In this document: positions 31,547-40,438 of the stretch, in pieces
Layout of the letters: each line of letters opens with the position of its first letter
How positions within the stretch are numbered: position 1 is the stretch's first letter
Assembly: GCF_025666195.1 (NCBI RefSeq)
Contig: NZ_CP102592.1
Coordinates: 4,588,001-4,652,000 of the forward strand
Origin: Xanthomonas sp. CFBP 8443
Lineage (GTDB): Bacteria > Pseudomonadota > Gammaproteobacteria > Xanthomonadales > Xanthomonadaceae
Reading direction: 5' to 3'
Length of the DNA stretch: 64,000 bases
Notes under the pieces: generated by a model
What the model was told of the DNA's origin: nothing
What the model saw: the letters and a program-made list of their open reading frames with translations, nothing else
Databases searched by the model: none
Translations under genes and position numbers: made by a program

Positions 31547-34500
31547 ATGAACCTCTCCGCCCCCTTCATCCGCCGCCCGATCGGCACCGCGCTGATGGCC
31601 ATCGGCCTGTTCGTGATCGGCATGATGTGCTACCTGCGCCTGGGCGTGGCGGCGTTGCCGAACATCTCCATCCCGGTGATCTTCGTGCAGGCCAGCCAGG
31701 CCGGCGCCGACGCCTCGACCATGGCCGCCACGGTCACCGCGCCGCTGGAACGGCACCTGGGCCAGCTGCCCGGCATCGACACCATGCGCTCCTCCAGTTC
31801 GGAGGGGAACAGCCAGGTGTTCATGGTGTTCCAGAACGACCGCAACATCGATTCGGCCGCGCAGGACGTGCAGACCGCGATCAACGCCGCGCAGGCCGAC
31901 CTGCCCTCGGGCCTGTCCACGCCGCGCTACCAGAAGGCCAATCCCAACGACGATCCGGTCATCGCCATCGCGCTGACCTCGGACACGCAGTCGGCCGACG
32001 AGCTGTACAACGTCGCCGACTCGCTGCTGGCGCAGCGCCTGCGCCAGATCAGCGGCGTGGCCTCGGTCGACATCGGCGGCGCCTCCACCCCCGCGGTGCG
32101 GGTGGACGTGAACCTGCGCGCGCTCAACGCGATGGGGCTGACCCCCGACGACCTGCGCAATGCGGTGCGCGCGGCCAACGTGACCTCGCCCACCGGCTTC
32201 CTCAGCGACGGCAGCTCCACCACCGCGATCGTGGCCAACGATTCGGTGGCCAAGGCCGCCGACTTCGGCCAGTTGGTGATCTCGCAGCAGGAGGGCCGCA
32301 CCGTGCGCCTGCGCGACGTGGCCAACGTCTACGACGGCCAGCAGGACGCCTACCAGGCCGCCTGGTTCGGCGGCAGGCCGGCGGTGGTGATGTACGTGTT
32401 CACCCGCGCCGGCGCCAACATCGTGGAGACGGTGGACCGGGTCAAGGCGCAGATTCCGATGCTGCGCGGCTACCTGCAGCCGGGCACCAGGATGTCCGCC
32501 TACTTCGACCGCACGCCGACCATCCGCGCCTCGTTGAACGAAGTCCAGGCCACGCTGCTGATCAGCCTGGCGATGGTGGTGCTGACCATGGCGCTGTTCC
32601 TGCGCCGGCTGGCGCCGACGCTGATCGCCGCGGCCACCGTGCCGCTGTCGCTGGCCGGCGCGGCGCTGGCGATGTACGTGATGGGCTTCACCCTGAACAA
32701 CCTGAGCCTGCTGGCGCTGGTGATCGCGATCGGCTTCGTCGTCGACGATGCGATCGTGGTGATCGAGAACATCATGCGCCACCTCGACGAGGGCATGTCG
32801 CGGCTGGACGCGGCGCTGGCCGGCGCGCGCGAGATCGGCTTCACCATCGTCTCGATCACCGCCTCGCTGGTGGCGGTGTTCATCCCGCTCCTGTTCGCCA
32901 GCGGCATGATCGGCGCGTTCTTCCGCGAGTTCACCGTGACCCTGGTCGCGGCGATCTGCGTCTCGGCGGTGGTCTCGCTGACCCTGACCCCGGCGCTGTG
33001 CAGCCGCTTCCTGTCCGCGCACGCCGAACCGGAACGGCCGAGCCGCTTCGGCGCCTGGCTGGACCGCGTGCACGCCGGCATGCTGCGCGTGTACACCCGC
33101 GCGCTGGACTTCTCGCTGCGCCACGCGCTGCTGCTGGCGCTGACCCCGCTGCTGCTGATCGCCGCCACGGTGTTCCTGGCCGGCGCGGTGAAGAAGGGGT
33201 CGTTTCCCGCGCAGGACACCGGCCTGATCTGGGGCCGCGCCAGTTCCAGCGCCACCGTGTCCTTCGCCGACATGGTCAACCGCCAGCGCCGCATCACCGA
33301 CATGCTGATGTCCGATCCGGCGGTGAAGATCGTCGGCGCGCGCCTGGGCAGCGGCCGCCAGGGTTCCAGCGCCAGCTTCAACATCGAGCTCAAGACCCGC
33401 GACGAGGGCCGCACCGAGACCACCGCGCAGGTACTGTCGCGGCTCAGCGCCAAGGCCGACCGCTACCCGGACCTGCAGTTGCGCCTGCGCGCGATCCAGG
33501 ACCTGCCCAGCGACGGCGGCGGCGGCACCAGCCAGGGCGCGCAGTACCGCGTCTCGCTGCAGGGCAACGACAACGCGCAATTGCAGGAGTGGCTGCCCAA
33601 GCTGCAGGCGGCGCTGAAGCAGAACCCGAAGCTGCGTGATGTCGGCACCGATGTGGATACCGCCGGCCTGCGCCAGAACATCGTCATCAACCGTGCCCAG
33701 GCCGCGCGCCTGGGCGTGTCGATCGGCGCGATCGACGGTGCGCTGTACGGCGCGTTCGGCCAGCGCCAGATCTCCACCATCTATTCGGACCTCAACCAGT
33801 ACAGCGTGGTGGTCAACGCGCTGCCCGAGCAGACCGCCACGCCGGCGGCGCTGGACCGGATCTACGTGCCCACGCGCAGCGGCGCGATGGTGCCGCTGAC
33901 CGCGGTGGCGCACCAGGTGCCGGGCCTGGCGCCGCCGCAGATCACCCATCAGAACCAGTACACGACGATGGACCTGAGCTACAACCTGGCGCCTGGGGTG
34001 AGCACCGGCGAAGGCGACGCGATCATCAAGGCCACCGTCGACGGCCTGCGCATGCCCGGCGACATCCGCATCGCCGACGGCGGCGGCTTCGGCGTGCAGC
34101 TGCAGCCGAACTCGATGCTGGTCCTGGTGCTGGCGGCGATCGTGGTGGTCTACATCGTGCTGGGCATGCTCTACGAGAGCCTGGTGCATCCGGTGACGAT
34201 CCTGTCCACGCTGCCGGCCGCGGGCATGGGCGCGCTGCTGGCGCTGTGGGTCACCAACACCGAACTGTCGGTGATCTCGATGATCGCGCTGGTGCTGCTG
34301 ATCGGCATCGTCAAGAAGAACGCGATCATGATGATCGACTTCGCCGTGGTCGCCGAGCGCGAGCACGGCAAGTCGCCGCTGGACGCGGTGCGCGAGGCCT
34401 GCGTGGTGCGCTTCCGCCCGATCATGATGACCACGATGGTGGCGATCCTGGCCGCGGTGCCGCTGGCGGTCGGGCTGGGCGAAGGCTCGGAGCTGCGCCG

Positions 34501-34678
34501 CCCGCTGGGCATCGCGATGATCGGCGGGTTGTTGATCTCGCAGAGCCTGACCCTGCTCAGCACGCCGGCGCTGTACGTGATCTTCTCCTGCCTGCGCGAA
34601 CGCTGGCGGGCGCGCCGCGCCCGGCGCCGTGCGCGACGCCTGACGCGTGCGGCGGGGCAACCGGCCGCATCGCACTAG
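31547..34678 (+). CDS. mdtC: RND multidrug efflux pump, MdtC-like
   Basis: 1043 residues, about 30% longer-range similar to the upstream pump by eye. N-terminus FIRRPIGTALMAIGLF; TM4 FVVDDAIVVIENIMRH with the paired aspartates; TM10 GIVKKNAIMMIDF. Periplasmic porter segments such as GQRQISTIYSDLNQY are shared with MdtB-like proteins. The C-terminus is strongly basic (RARRARRRARRL). It is the second subunit of the MdtBC-type heterotrimer that exports novobiocin, bile salts or metals in other bacteria; substrates here unknown. ATG follows the intergenic inverted repeat directly with no good ribosome site. Confidence 0.88.
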   Translation: MNLSAPFIRRPIGTALMAIGLFVIGMMCYLRLGVAALPNISIPVIFVQASQAGADASTMAATVTAPLERHLGQLPGIDTMRSSSSEGNSQVFMVFQNDRNIDSAAQDVQTAINAAQADLPSGLSTPRYQKANPNDDPVIAIALTSDTQSADELYNVADSLLAQRLRQISGVASVDIGGASTPAVRVDVNLRALNAMGLTPDDLRNAVRAANVTSPTGFLSDGSSTTAIVANDSVAKAADFGQLVISQQEGRTVRLRDVANVYDGQQDAYQAAWFGGRPAVVMYVFTRAGANIVETVDRVKAQIPMLRGYLQPGTRMSAYFDRTPTIRASLNEVQATLLISLAMVVLTMALFLRRLAPTLIAAATVPLSLAGAALAMYVMGFTLNNLSLLALVIAIGFVVDDAIVVIENIMRHLDEGMSRLDAALAGAREIGFTIVSITASLVAVFIPLLFASGMIGAFFREFTVTLVAAICVSAVVSLTLTPALCSRFLSAHAEPERPSRFGAWLDRVHAGMLRVYTRALDFSLRHALLLALTPLLLIAATVFLAGAVKKGSFPAQDTGLIWGRASSSATVSFADMVNRQRRITDMLMSDPAVKIVGARLGSGRQGSSASFNIELKTRDEGRTETTAQVLSRLSAKADRYPDLQLRLRAIQDLPSDGGGGTSQGAQYRVSLQGNDNAQLQEWLPKLQAALKQNPKLRDVGTDVDTAGLRQNIVINRAQAARLGVSIGAIDGALYGAFGQRQISTIYSDLNQYSVVVNALPEQTATPAALDRIYVPTRSGAMVPLTAVAHQVPGLAPPQITHQNQYTTMDLSYNLAPGVSTGEGDAIIKATVDGLRMPGDIRIADGGGFGVQLQPNSMLVLVLAAIVVVYIVLGMLYESLVHPVTILSTLPAAGMGALLALWVTNTELSVISMIALVLLIGIVKKNAIMMIDFAVVAEREHGKSPLDAVREACVVRFRPIMMTTMVAILAAVPLAVGLGEGSELRRPLGIAMIGGLLISQSLTLLSTPALYVIFSCLRERWRARRARRRARRLTRAAGQPAASH

Positions 34679-34712
34679 TCGCCGCGAGGTATCGGCGCGG
34701 CGCTTGCGCCGG

Positions 34713-35313
34713 ACCCTCACCCCAACCCCTCTCCCGGCGGGAGAGGGGCTAGGCTGCGACCCTTCTCCTCTCGGGAGAAGGTGCCCCGCAGGGGCGGATG
34801 AGGGTACGGGCGCAGCCTCGTGCTCCAGAACTCCGCGAGACGCTTCGCGCCGTACCCTCACCCCAACCCCTCTCCCGGCGGGAGAGGGACTAGGGTGCGC
34901 CCCTTCTCCCCTCGGGAGAAGGTGCCCCGTAGGGGCGGATGAGGGTACGGGCGAAGCCTCGTTTACCCAAACTCAGCGAGACGCTTCGCGCCGTACCCTC
35001 ACCCCAACCCCTCTCCCGGCGGGAGAGGGGCTAGGTTGCGCCCCCTTCTCCCCTCGGGAGAAGGTGCCCCGTAGGGGCGGATGAGGGTACGGGCGAAGCC
35101 TCGTGCGCCCTAACTCCGCGAGACGCTTCGCGCCGTACCCTCACCCCAAGCCCTCTCCCGGCGGGAGAGGGGCTAGGTTGCGCCCTTCTCCCCTCGGGAG
35201 AAGGTGCCCCGTAGGGGCGGATGAGGGTACGGGCGCAGCCTCGTGTACCCAAACCCAGCGAGACGCTTCGCGCCGTACCCTCACCCCAACCCCTCTCCCA
35301 ATGGGAGAGGGGC
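34713..35313. repeat. Five-copy tandem array of a ~141-bp palindrome-rich repeat
   Basis: Copies begin at 34713, 34854, 34995, 35137 and 35277 (periods 141, 141, 142, 140); four are full and the last is cut after its first hairpin. Each unit contains a hairpin CCCCTCTCCC-GGC-GGGAGAGGGG, a second CCTTCTCCCCTCGGGAGAAGG, a third around GCCCCGTAGGGGC, and an outer pairing ACCCTCA/TGAGGGT. The inter-hairpin spacer with GAGACGCTTCGCGCCGT is also conserved. The array lies between convergent mdtC and the 2-oxoadipate enzyme gene. Confidence 0.95.
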
Positions 35314-35317
35314 TTTG
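35291..35317. terminator. Terminal hairpin of the array, likely bidirectional transcription end
   Basis: CCCCTCTCCC-AAT-GGGAGAGGGG followed by CTTT. It is the truncated fifth repeat copy and lies 4 bp before the stop of the minus-strand gene at 35321, so it can stop transcripts from both sides, weakly given the short T-run. Confidence 0.55.
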
Positions 35318-35320
35318 TGC

Positions 35321-36682
35321 TTAGCTCTGCAAGGCGTCCAGCGAGGCGCGCTCGATGCCGGCATAGATCGCGAACTCGTCGTGCACTGCGGCGCCCAGCG
35401 CCTGCTCGAATGCGGCGCGGTTGGCGTGCGCGGCATAGGCGCGCTGCTCGCCGCCGCCGAGGTTGGACTGGAAAATGCCTGCGGCGCTGACCGGCAGGAA
35501 GTCCTCGTAGACGATCGGGTCGGCGCTGGCCAGGCCGTCGGCGATCAGCGCTTCGGCGGGCTTGCCGGCCAACGCCGCGGCACCGGCGGCGCGGCCGGCA
35601 TCGGTCAGCGCGTAGCGGAAATAGCCCAGGCCTTCGCGGCGCAGCGTGGCGTAGTCGTCGGGAAAATCGGCGAACGCGGCCTGCAGCCGCGCCGCGTAGT
35701 CGCCGCCGGCACTGCCATCGGCGGCGCGGGCGCGCTCCAGCAGGGCGTCGTACAGCGCGCGGCCCTTCGCGGTCAGGGCCAGCCCGCGCTGTTCGATCTC
35801 GCCGAAGCGCGCGGTGTGGGTGCCTGCCTCGGCGGCGCCATCGCCGGCCGGGAAGCGCACCGTTTCCTCCAGCGCCTTGAAGCTGGTCTGGCGCAACAGG
35901 ATCGGGCAGCGCCGCCGCGGCGGGCCTTCGATCACCGCCTTGGCGTCGATGCCCCGGCGCAGCATCTCCGCCTGCGCCGCATCGATGTCCAGCGTGCGCG
36001 GGGTCAGGTGGTTGATGTGCGGGCCGTGGAAACTGACCACGTCGGCGATCAGCTTGTGCGCATCGCTCAGCGCGCGATAGGTCGGCAGCGGCACGGTCGC
36101 ATCGCCATGCCAGCGGAAGGTCTCCAGCGCCTCGGCAACGAAGCGCTGCGCATCGGCCTCGCCCAGGCCGCCGTCGCGCTCGCAGCGTTCGATCAGCTGC
36201 AACGCGGCATCGGTGAAGATGCGCCGCTGCGCGAGGATCTGCGCCGCCTGTGCGCGCAGCGCCGGATCCTCGATCAGCTCCAGCCGCAGCAGCGAGGTGA
36301 ACACGCGGAACGGATTGCGCGCCAGCGCCGCCGCGTCGAGCGGGCGGAATGCAGTGGAGTGCACCGGCACGCCGGCCACCGACAGGTCGTAGTACCCAAC
36401 CGGATGCATGCCCATCACCGCGAACAGCCGGCGCAGCGTGGCCAGCTCCTCGGCGCTGCCGACGCGGATCGCGCCATGCCGTTCCTGGTCCAGCCGCGCG
36501 CGCTCGTCGTTACGCTGCAGTTGCGCGTCCAGCGCCGGGTCGGCGGCCAGGGTCGCCGCGTTGACCTGCGCCACCAACTCCATCAGCGTGCCGTACAGCG
36601 GCACCTCGGCGCGGTACATGTCGGACATGGCCTGCGCGAACAGGCTGCGGATGGCATCGGGCGAAACGAAGGCAGTGGTCAT
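35321..36682 (-). CDS. 2-oxoadipate dioxygenase/decarboxylase family (HglS/YdcJ, DUF1338)
   Basis: 453 residues from the ATG at 36682. It matches the HglS/YdcJ family (VOC-like fold with a single Fe(II)). Probable metal ligands are H69 in ERHGAIR (with R73 for substrate carboxylate), H225 in PHINHLTPRT and E295 in FGEIEQRG, spaced as in the characterised Pseudomonas enzyme. That enzyme converts 2-oxoadipate to D-2-hydroxyglutarate in D-lysine catabolism. No other lysine-catabolic gene is nearby, so the pathway role here is uncertain. Its 3' end abuts the 141-bp repeat array. Confidence 0.85.
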   Translation of the reverse strand: MTTAFVSPDAIRSLFAQAMSDMYRAEVPLYGTLMELVAQVNAATLAADPALDAQLQRNDERARLDQERHGAIRVGSAEELATLRRLFAVMGMHPVGYYDLSVAGVPVHSTAFRPLDAAALARNPFRVFTSLLRLELIEDPALRAQAAQILAQRRIFTDAALQLIERCERDGGLGEADAQRFVAEALETFRWHGDATVPLPTYRALSDAHKLIADVVSFHGPHINHLTPRTLDIDAAQAEMLRRGIDAKAVIEGPPRRRCPILLRQTSFKALEETVRFPAGDGAAEAGTHTARFGEIEQRGLALTAKGRALYDALLERARAADGSAGGDYAARLQAAFADFPDDYATLRREGLGYFRYALTDAGRAAGAAALAGKPAEALIADGLASADPIVYEDFLPVSAAGIFQSNLGGGEQRAYAAHANRAAFEQALGAAVHDEFAIYAGIERASLDALQS

Positions 36683-37223
36683 CGGGCGGTCCGGAGCGGC
36701 GGTAGCGCCGGACACGGGTCCGGCAGAACGCCTATTCTCGCGCCGCGGCGACGGCGCGGCCAGTCGTGCGGGGATTGACGCCATGTTGGCCGCATCCAGG
36801 GCGGAATGCGGAGCATGCACGCACGGAAGTCCAGGCAAGGTGCCGGATCGGAAAATCGGGCCGGAGAGCGCGGAACGCGGAGCATGCTCGGCGCGCAAGT
36901 CCAAGCAGGCACCGGCTCGGGAAAAATCGGAACGGAGGCGGTATCGGAAAGGCAGCATCTGCCGCCCGGCCATGACCGCTCACAGACCGGCTGCGACACC
37001 CCTGTGGGAGCGACTTCAGTCGCGACGAGCGAAGCAACAAGCTCGCGGGGTTTCCCATGCCATTCGGACATCCGTTCGGCCAGGTGGGTGTGTGCCAAGA
37101 TCGCCGCGTCGCGACTGAAGTCGCTCCCACAAGGGATTTCGCTGGTTGCGTCCGCGCTGCGAAGGCATTGCGCGACGGTTCGCGTCCACCGACCATCCAG
37201 GGCGCTCCCTGCGGCGTCGCCGC
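36683..37223. other. Repeat-containing intergenic region
   Basis: No supported gene. Two diverged direct repeats of ~60 bp lie at 36797-36851 and 36867-36934, sharing GGAGCATGC and GGAAAATCGG cores. A REP pair follows at 37003-37131. The left end should carry the promoter of the HglS-family gene. Confidence 0.65.
37003..37131. repeat. Inverted REP pair (GTGGGAGCGACTTCAGTCGC type)
   Basis: TGTGGGAGCGACTTCAGTCGCGA at 37003-37025 and its reverse complement at 37109-37131, ~83 bp apart. Each arm also carries an inner GCGACT-T-C-AGTCGC palindrome. This is the BIME-like layout of REP sequences common in Xanthomonas and Pseudomonas intergenic DNA. Confidence 0.88.
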
Positions 37224-37766
37224 CTACTGCGCCGCCGCCTGATCGCGCTGCGCGCGATCGCCGAGCTGGCGGCGCAGCAGCGCGTCCAGCACGATCGGGC
37301 GGTCCCAGTGGTCGTAGCTGGCGACGATGGCGTGGCGCAGCGTGCGGTAGGTCAGCGAGCCCGGCTCGACCTGCAGCGCGCGCGCCACGCCGGCCCAGTT
37401 CGCTGACGGGCCGGCGGCCGTTCGCGCACGCACCACCTCGCGGTACGGCACCCCCGCGGCCTTGGCCAGGAAGCCGGCAAAATAGATATCGCGCGGCGGC
37501 CAGCGACGCTCGCGCAGCAGCGCCTCGGCGTAGCCGCGCGGCAGCTGCGCATAGCGCGCGACCTCGTCGAGAAAGCTGTCCTGATAACGCGCGGCGTAGC
37601 GGTCGATGTCCAGCAACTGCCGGTCGATCCAGGGGTCGCCGCTGCCGGGTGCGTCGGTTGCAGCTGCGGTGGCGCTCGGCGCCGGCGCGTCCTGGGCCAC
37701 GGCCGCGCCGGCCATGCATAGCGCCAGCGGCAGGATCAGACAGGCGGAGCGCAGGCGGGACGGCAT
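37224..37766 (-). CDS. Exported helical protein of unknown function
   Basis: 180 residues. A signal peptide is cut near AVAQ (residue ~25), followed by a Pro/Ala/Thr linker and an all-helical domain from residue ~45 (DPWIDRQLLDIDRYAARY, YRTLRHAIVASYDHWDRP). No cysteine, no membrane segment after the signal. No family recognised. Probably periplasmic. Flanked by non-coding repeats on both sides, so monocistronic. Confidence 0.7.
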   Translation of the reverse strand: MPSRLRSACLILPLALCMAGAAVAQDAPAPSATAAATDAPGSGDPWIDRQLLDIDRYAARYQDSFLDEVARYAQLPRGYAEALLRERRWPPRDIYFAGFLAKAAGVPYREVVRARTAAGPSANWAGVARALQVEPGSLTYRTLRHAIVASYDHWDRPIVLDALLRRQLGDRAQRDQAAAQ

Positions 37767-38397
37767 GCGCCGATTCTGCCGGATGCCGGCATCGCTGTCA
37801 GGGTTTTGCGGGCGTCATGGAAGCCGCCACATCCGTCAATCTGGTGCAGCGCACGGCTGGCGCCAGCCTAAGAGCGGCTTGAATGGAAGATCGACGCCGA
37901 CGGTGCGAGGCCACTACGACGAGAAGGAGTTGCAGCTGACGGTCCGACACCGCTGCCAGGCACCGAACCCGCCATGGACGTCGTCGTGCCTGCCAATCCG
38001 GCGGAACGCTTGGCTGGCGCGCGGCGCAAGATCGCCCTGGATGGAAAATCGACGCCGACAGCGCAGCGCCGTTGCGGCAAGAACAAACTGGACCGGCGGT
38101 CAGGCCAGCGCGGTTCCCGAGCCTGCTGGCCAACCGTTCGATCGGCATTGCGGCGGATGTGGCGACCCAGTTCTACACCCTGCTCGACGAAGCGGCGCAG
38201 GTCGCCTACCACAGCCCAAGACGCTGCATTCGATGCCGCGCGGGTCGGACGGCAGCACCTGCTTCTTCGCGCTACCTGCTGACCGCGACCAACAGCGCTG
38301 GCCGCGCAAGCGAGTGCTAGCCCCCATCGCGCCGCTGCCGTCGACGACGCAGCGCTCGGCAGCGACACGGCACCGGGGGCCGCTGCTGCGACCGCTC
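37767..38397. other. Region without an intact gene; diverged direct repeats
   Basis: Two similar ~55-bp segments (37855-37907 and 38011-38066) both contain GGCTGGCG, TGGAAGATCGACGCCGAC or TGGAAAATCGACGCCGAC, suggesting decayed tandem copies. A short plus-strand frame near 38130-38210 reads ADVATQFYTLLDEAAQV, which could be a gene remnant, but no start, ribosome site or complete domain supports it. Confidence 0.45.
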
Positions 38398-39165
38398 TCA
38401 CGCCAGCGGCAACGCTCCCTGCGCAGCCGCATGCCGGTTCAGGTCGGCCACCGCCTGCGGCCAGTCCGCGGCCAGGGCCACCTCGCGCAGGCGCGGCTCA
38501 TCGGCGGACAGCCCATGCTCGGCCTCGTGCGCCCAGGTGGTGGCATAGGGCGTGTGGATGCCCCAGCCGCCGAGCGCGATCACCGGCTCCACGTCCGAGC
38601 GCAGCGAATTGCCGATCATCACGAAGCGCTCGGCGCCGATGCCGAATTCGGCCAGCACCTTGGCGTAGGTTGTCGGGTCCTTCTCCGAGACGATCTCGAT
38701 GCGCGGGAACAGCGCGCCAAGCCCGGACTGCGCGATCTTCGCTTCCTGATGGAACAGATCGCCCTTGGTGATCAGCACCACCTCGAAATCGGCGGCGATC
38801 GCAGCCACCGCCTCGCGCACGCCGGCGATCACCTCCACCGGATGCTGCAGCGTGGCACGGCCGATCTCGACGATGCGCTGCACATCGCGCGCGGAAATGC
38901 GCGCCTCGGTCAGCTCGATCGCCGCTTCGATCATCGACAGGGTCATGCCCTTGGCGCCGTACCCGAATACCTTCAGGTTGCGCCGCTCCACCGTCAGCAG
39001 ATGCTGCAGCGTGCCGGCGTCGCGCAGGTCCAGGTACTGGCCGAGGATGGCTTCGAACGCCGCTTCGGCGTCGCGGTAGTAGTCCTCGCTCTTCCACAGG
39101 GTGTCGTCGCCGTCGAAGCCGACCAGGGCGATGGCGGAGGAGCGCAGAGCGGTAGGCGTAGGCAT
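38398..39165 (-). CDS. HAD-superfamily hydrolase
   Basis: 255 residues. Motif I is FDGDDTLW with nucleophile D18 and general acid D20; motif II LITKGD; motif III lysine and motif IV MIGNSLRSDV are all in place. A helical cap is inserted between motifs I and II (C1 type). This matches phosphatase-type HAD proteins of the YjjG/phosphoglycolate-like group. Substrate not predictable. The stop lies only 4 bp from the end of the gene-poor block; upstream neighbour is an EF-hand gene 22 bp away on the same strand. Confidence 0.88.
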   Translation of the reverse strand: MPTPTALRSSAIALVGFDGDDTLWKSEDYYRDAEAAFEAILGQYLDLRDAGTLQHLLTVERRNLKVFGYGAKGMTLSMIEAAIELTEARISARDVQRIVEIGRATLQHPVEVIAGVREAVAAIAADFEVVLITKGDLFHQEAKIAQSGLGALFPRIEIVSEKDPTTYAKVLAEFGIGAERFVMIGNSLRSDVEPVIALGGWGIHTPYATTWAHEAEHGLSADEPRLREVALAADWPQAVADLNRHAAAQGALPLA

Positions 39166-39187
39166 CGCGAAAGCATAGCAGCGCGGC

Positions 39188-39601
39188 TCATTGCGCTACA
39201 GGGTCGCCGGGGCCGGGCTGGTAATGCGCGTACTCCTCGCGCGACAGCGCGCCGTCGGCATCGGCATCGAACGTGTCGAAGGTCTCGCGCAGGACCGGGT
39301 CCGCCACGGCTTCGGCGCGGCCGATACGGCCGTCGCGGTCCAGGTCCAGCGCGGCGAAGCTGCGCGCGCCGGCGGCGGCGCCGGCATCGCTGGCGGGCGC
39401 GGGCGGCACCGGCAGGGTCGAGGCTGGCGGTGCGGGCAACGGCGGCAGCGGTGCCGGCGTCGGAACGGACGCGGGCGTCGGGACCGGCAGCGGCAGCACC
39501 GGCGCGGCCGGGTCCTGCTGCGCCGCAGCCACGCCGGCGGCGGCGAGACTCATCGACAACGGCGCCAGGCATAGGCGCAGCGAACAGCGGAACAGGGCCA
39601 T
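39188..39601 (-). CDS. Exported EF-hand protein (proline-rich)
   Basis: 137 residues. Signal peptide ending near AAAQ (residue ~28), then a Pro-rich linker (about residues 30-70), then two EF-hand loops, DLDRDGRIGRAE and DADADGALSREE, each with acidic residues at loop positions 1, 3, 5 and 12. It should bind Ca2+ in the periplasm or outside the cell. Upstream of the HAD gene on the same strand. A second EF-hand protein is encoded 256 bp upstream. Confidence 0.85.
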   Translation of the reverse strand: MALFRCSLRLCLAPLSMSLAAAGVAAAQQDPAAPVLPLPVPTPASVPTPAPLPPLPAPPASTLPVPPAPASDAGAAAGARSFAALDLDRDGRIGRAEAVADPVLRETFDTFDADADGALSREEYAHYQPGPGDPVAQ

Positions 39602-39856
39602 GGCAGCCTCGGCGGTCGGCGGACCGCTACCCTACACCTTGTGCTGTGCCGAGGCTGACGGGCGCGTTGTTCCGTGTCCTGGCAAGGTGCGCACAGCAGA
39701 AGGGCGGCACCCAGGCCGCCCTTCCTTGCGCATGTTCCTCACGCATGCGCCTCGCTTGGAACTGCGCGGCGACCGGTGTCGCCGCAGCCACCCGCCGCAG
39801 CCGGCACGCGCCCTCGTCATGCGCGTGCCGTCGTCAGCGCGTTGCCGGATGACGCG

Positions 39857-40213
39857 TTATTTGCCGTCGCTGCCGGCCGCGCCGCCCTGCTGCTTGGCGA
39901 CATAGGCCTTGTATTCGTCGGGCGTCAGCTTGTCGTTGTGGTCCGCATCGGCCTGCGAAAAGATCTGGCTGAGACCTGCGTTGACCTGCGCCTCCTGCTT
40001 GCTGATGGCGCCATCGCTGTCGGTATCCACGTCCGCCCAGGTCTGGCCGCCGCCCGAGGCGCCGGACTGTGCGGACTGGCCGGTCGCGCTGGTAGGCGAC
40101 TGCGCCTGGGTGGCGGCATCGCTCTGCGCATCCTGGGCGAAGGCCGGCAGGGCCAGTGCGGCGGCGAGAATGGCGGCGGTACCGATCAGCGGCGTGCGGT
40201 TGCGAATGTTCAT
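39857..40213 (-). CDS. Exported EF-hand protein
   Basis: 118 residues from the ATG at 40213, preceded by GGAGACC. Signal peptide cut at AFAQ (residue ~24), Gln/Ser/Ala-rich linker, then two EF-hand loops, DTDSDGAISKQE and DADHNDKLTPDE. Similar in layout to the neighbour at 39188 but with a different linker and little sequence identity outside the loops, so it is either a diverged duplicate or a separate recruitment. Probable periplasmic calcium sensor or buffer. Confidence 0.85.
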   Translation of the reverse strand: MNIRNRTPLIGTAAILAAALALPAFAQDAQSDAATQAQSPTSATGQSAQSGASGGGQTWADVDTDSDGAISKQEAQVNAGLSQIFSQADADHNDKLTPDEYKAYVAKQQGGAAGSDGK

Positions 40214-40438
40214 GGGTGGTCTCCTTTGCTCTCTCGGTTGTGGCATGCCCGGTCGAATCCGGTGCATGGCCACACCGTGCCGGTGCCAGGCTGAATCCAT
40301 TCCCCTGCAAAAAATCGCAGGCAACGCTTCGTTAACCACTGCGCCGAACACACGCGCTACCGGCTTGGTTAGCGGCCGGTGAGCATGCGGTAAGCCGTTC
40401 GTTCGAGCCGTTTGCAAACTGGAAAAAAAGCGTGTTTT

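Noticed and set aside
26674..34861. Very long minus-strand open frames antisense to the RND efflux genes
   Set aside because: Created by high GC at codon position three of the plus-strand genes; composition is His/Gln/Arg/Ala-biased with no domains or ribosome sites.
34713..35313. CRISPR array
   Set aside because: Units are ~141 bp with conserved spacers and internal hairpins, unlike short repeats with unique spacers; no cas gene nearby.
38072..38320. Small plus-strand frame with ATQFYTLLDEAAQ
   Set aside because: No ribosome site, no complete domain, and lies among diverged repeats; mentioned only as possible remnant.
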